A stretch of DNA of 22,170 nt from Mnemiopsis leidyi (taxonomy: Eukaryota; Ctenophora; Tentaculata; Lobata; Bolinopsidae). A program made the translations under genes and the position numbers. The stretch covers positions 141,584-163,753 of the forward strand of contig JH153151.1 in the NCBI GenBank assembly GCA_000226015.1. Reading direction: 5' to 3'. Below are positions 21,433 through 22,170 of the stretch, piece by piece. The notes under the pieces are model-generated. The model worked only from the letters and a program-made list of their open reading frames with translations. It ran no database searches and was not told the origin of the DNA. How positions within the stretch are numbered: the first letter of the stretch is position 1; each line of letters starts with the position of its first letter.

Positions 21433-21943
21433 CCTCTCTGCTAAGGTTGAGATGCTGGTTATGTCTGAGGAATACAAATTAACAAGTACCACAGCATGAG
21501 CTTAAAATAAAATGTTCTAATTTCTGACAAAATGTTCATAACAATGGCACAACCAATTGCAGACGTAACTCTAGGAATCTATTTCAAGACAACCATAGTT
21601 TTCGCTCCCAATACACAATGCTGATATCTTGGGAAAACTATTTAAAAACATCCTGTAGGCAGAAAACTTTTATACAGATACCTACAAGCCAAGAACTGCA
21701 ATAAAAAATCCAAAAATTGCAATAAAAAAGCCGTAAAAACGTGGTGTACTTCACCAAATGGTAAGAATGAACTTAGAGCTTTTGACCCAATATTAATAAA
21801 ATCAATTACACAAAGAACATAATAAATTCAGCTGACAGCAGAAGCAAAGTTTTGTCACTTCGAAGAGTGTGAGGATCAGAACAGTGCTACAGAGGCATTC
21901 GAGGGGCCAACATAGTCCTCAGTGAAGCATAAAAAACACTCAC

Positions 21944-22045
21944 CCTGTGGCTGAGCAGCACAGAGATAGGAACTTAAGACTTCTTGAATGAAAGTTCAAT
22001 GCTTCCAGCTTTGTGCAACTCAGCTTCTTAACAATTTTTGCCACC
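21944..22045 (-). other. Probable non-coding first exon of macroH2A
   Basis: On the minus strand, CTGCTCAGCCACAGG is followed by the strong donor GTGAGTG at 21943. A TATA-like CCTTTTTAAGG lies at 22064-22074, about 30 bases before the presumed transcription start. The 5' boundary is estimated from that spacing, not seen. Confidence 0.5.
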
Positions 22046-22063
22046 AAGCCAGCAGGGAAGTGG

Positions 22064-22074
22064 CCTTAAAAAGG
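22064..22074 (-). promoter_or_regulatory. TATA-like element for macroH2A
   Basis: Minus-strand CCTTTTTAAGG sits upstream of the probable first exon at a suitable distance from its donor. It is a weak consensus in AT-rich DNA, supported mainly by position. Confidence 0.35.
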
Positions 22075-22170
22075 CAGTAGGTGGCTGGGAATTGGGAGAT
22101 AATGGGTGGTATACAGTGGGGTTAGCAGAATGGTCGTCCGTGGTACTGGTGGGCCTCTCCTCCCCCCCCC

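Larger units (their letters stand above)
21464..22170. other. macroH2A 5' flank and first intron
   Basis: No coding frame is supported. On the minus strand a good acceptor (TTTGTATTCCTCAG) ends at 21465, 32 bases before the start codon, and a good donor lies at 21943, so a non-coding first exon and a ~480-bp intron are likely. The window ends in a run of C, preceded by CTCTCC. Confidence 0.55.

Noticed and set aside
22140-22170. C-run at the right end as a telomere or regulatory G-tract
   Set aside because: A single short run at the window edge, with no repeat unit.

Overview
The window is animal nuclear DNA: AT-rich, with spliced genes, GT-AG introns, DNA transposons and minisatellites. The conserved genes are clearly metazoan (macroH2A, FUBI-S30 fusion, NatC subunit NAA35, exocyst subunit EXOC6, RPA1). 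They are strikingly intron-poor (NAA35 appears to have three coding exons, FAU none). I cannot place the species; a non-vertebrate such as a hydrozoan, tunicate or sponge fits, but this is a guess.

Layout, left to right. 1-1431: no gene seen, a three-copy 50-bp repeat near 220-370. 1432-4196 (+): a secreted protein gene built from two tandem copies of an unnamed ~143-residue module followed by a sushi/CCP module. 4622-5754 (-): the first three exons of RPA1 (N-terminal OB fold only), whose second intron is almost entirely a 12-bp CACGTG minisatellite. 6131-7233: a non-autonomous hAT element with a perfect 8-bp target duplication. 7407-13697 (-): complete EXOC6 (5 exons); its first intron holds a mariner element with intact terminal repeats (11091-12400) and related CAGTAC arrays at both ends. 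14211-17215 (-): complete NAA35, with arrays at the edges of both introns. 17512-17907 (-): intronless FAU. 19166-21432 (-): complete macroH2A (7 coding exons) with a probable non-coding first exon and promoter near 21944-22080.

The five conserved genes all lie on the minus strand, head to tail, with intergenic gaps of about 0.3-1.7 kb, and most have a plausible 3' splice site a few bases before the start codon. That arrangement is compatible with spliced-leader trans-splicing or 5' UTR introns, but is not proof of an operon. The genes are unrelated housekeeping functions: chromatin (macroH2A), translation (FAU), N-terminal acetylation (NAA35), exocytosis (EXOC6), DNA replication/repair (RPA1).

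The most unusual feature is that different minisatellites sit within roughly 13-45 bases of splice sites in four introns of three neighbouring genes, and in two cases the repeats have copied a real splice junction together with a few exon bases.
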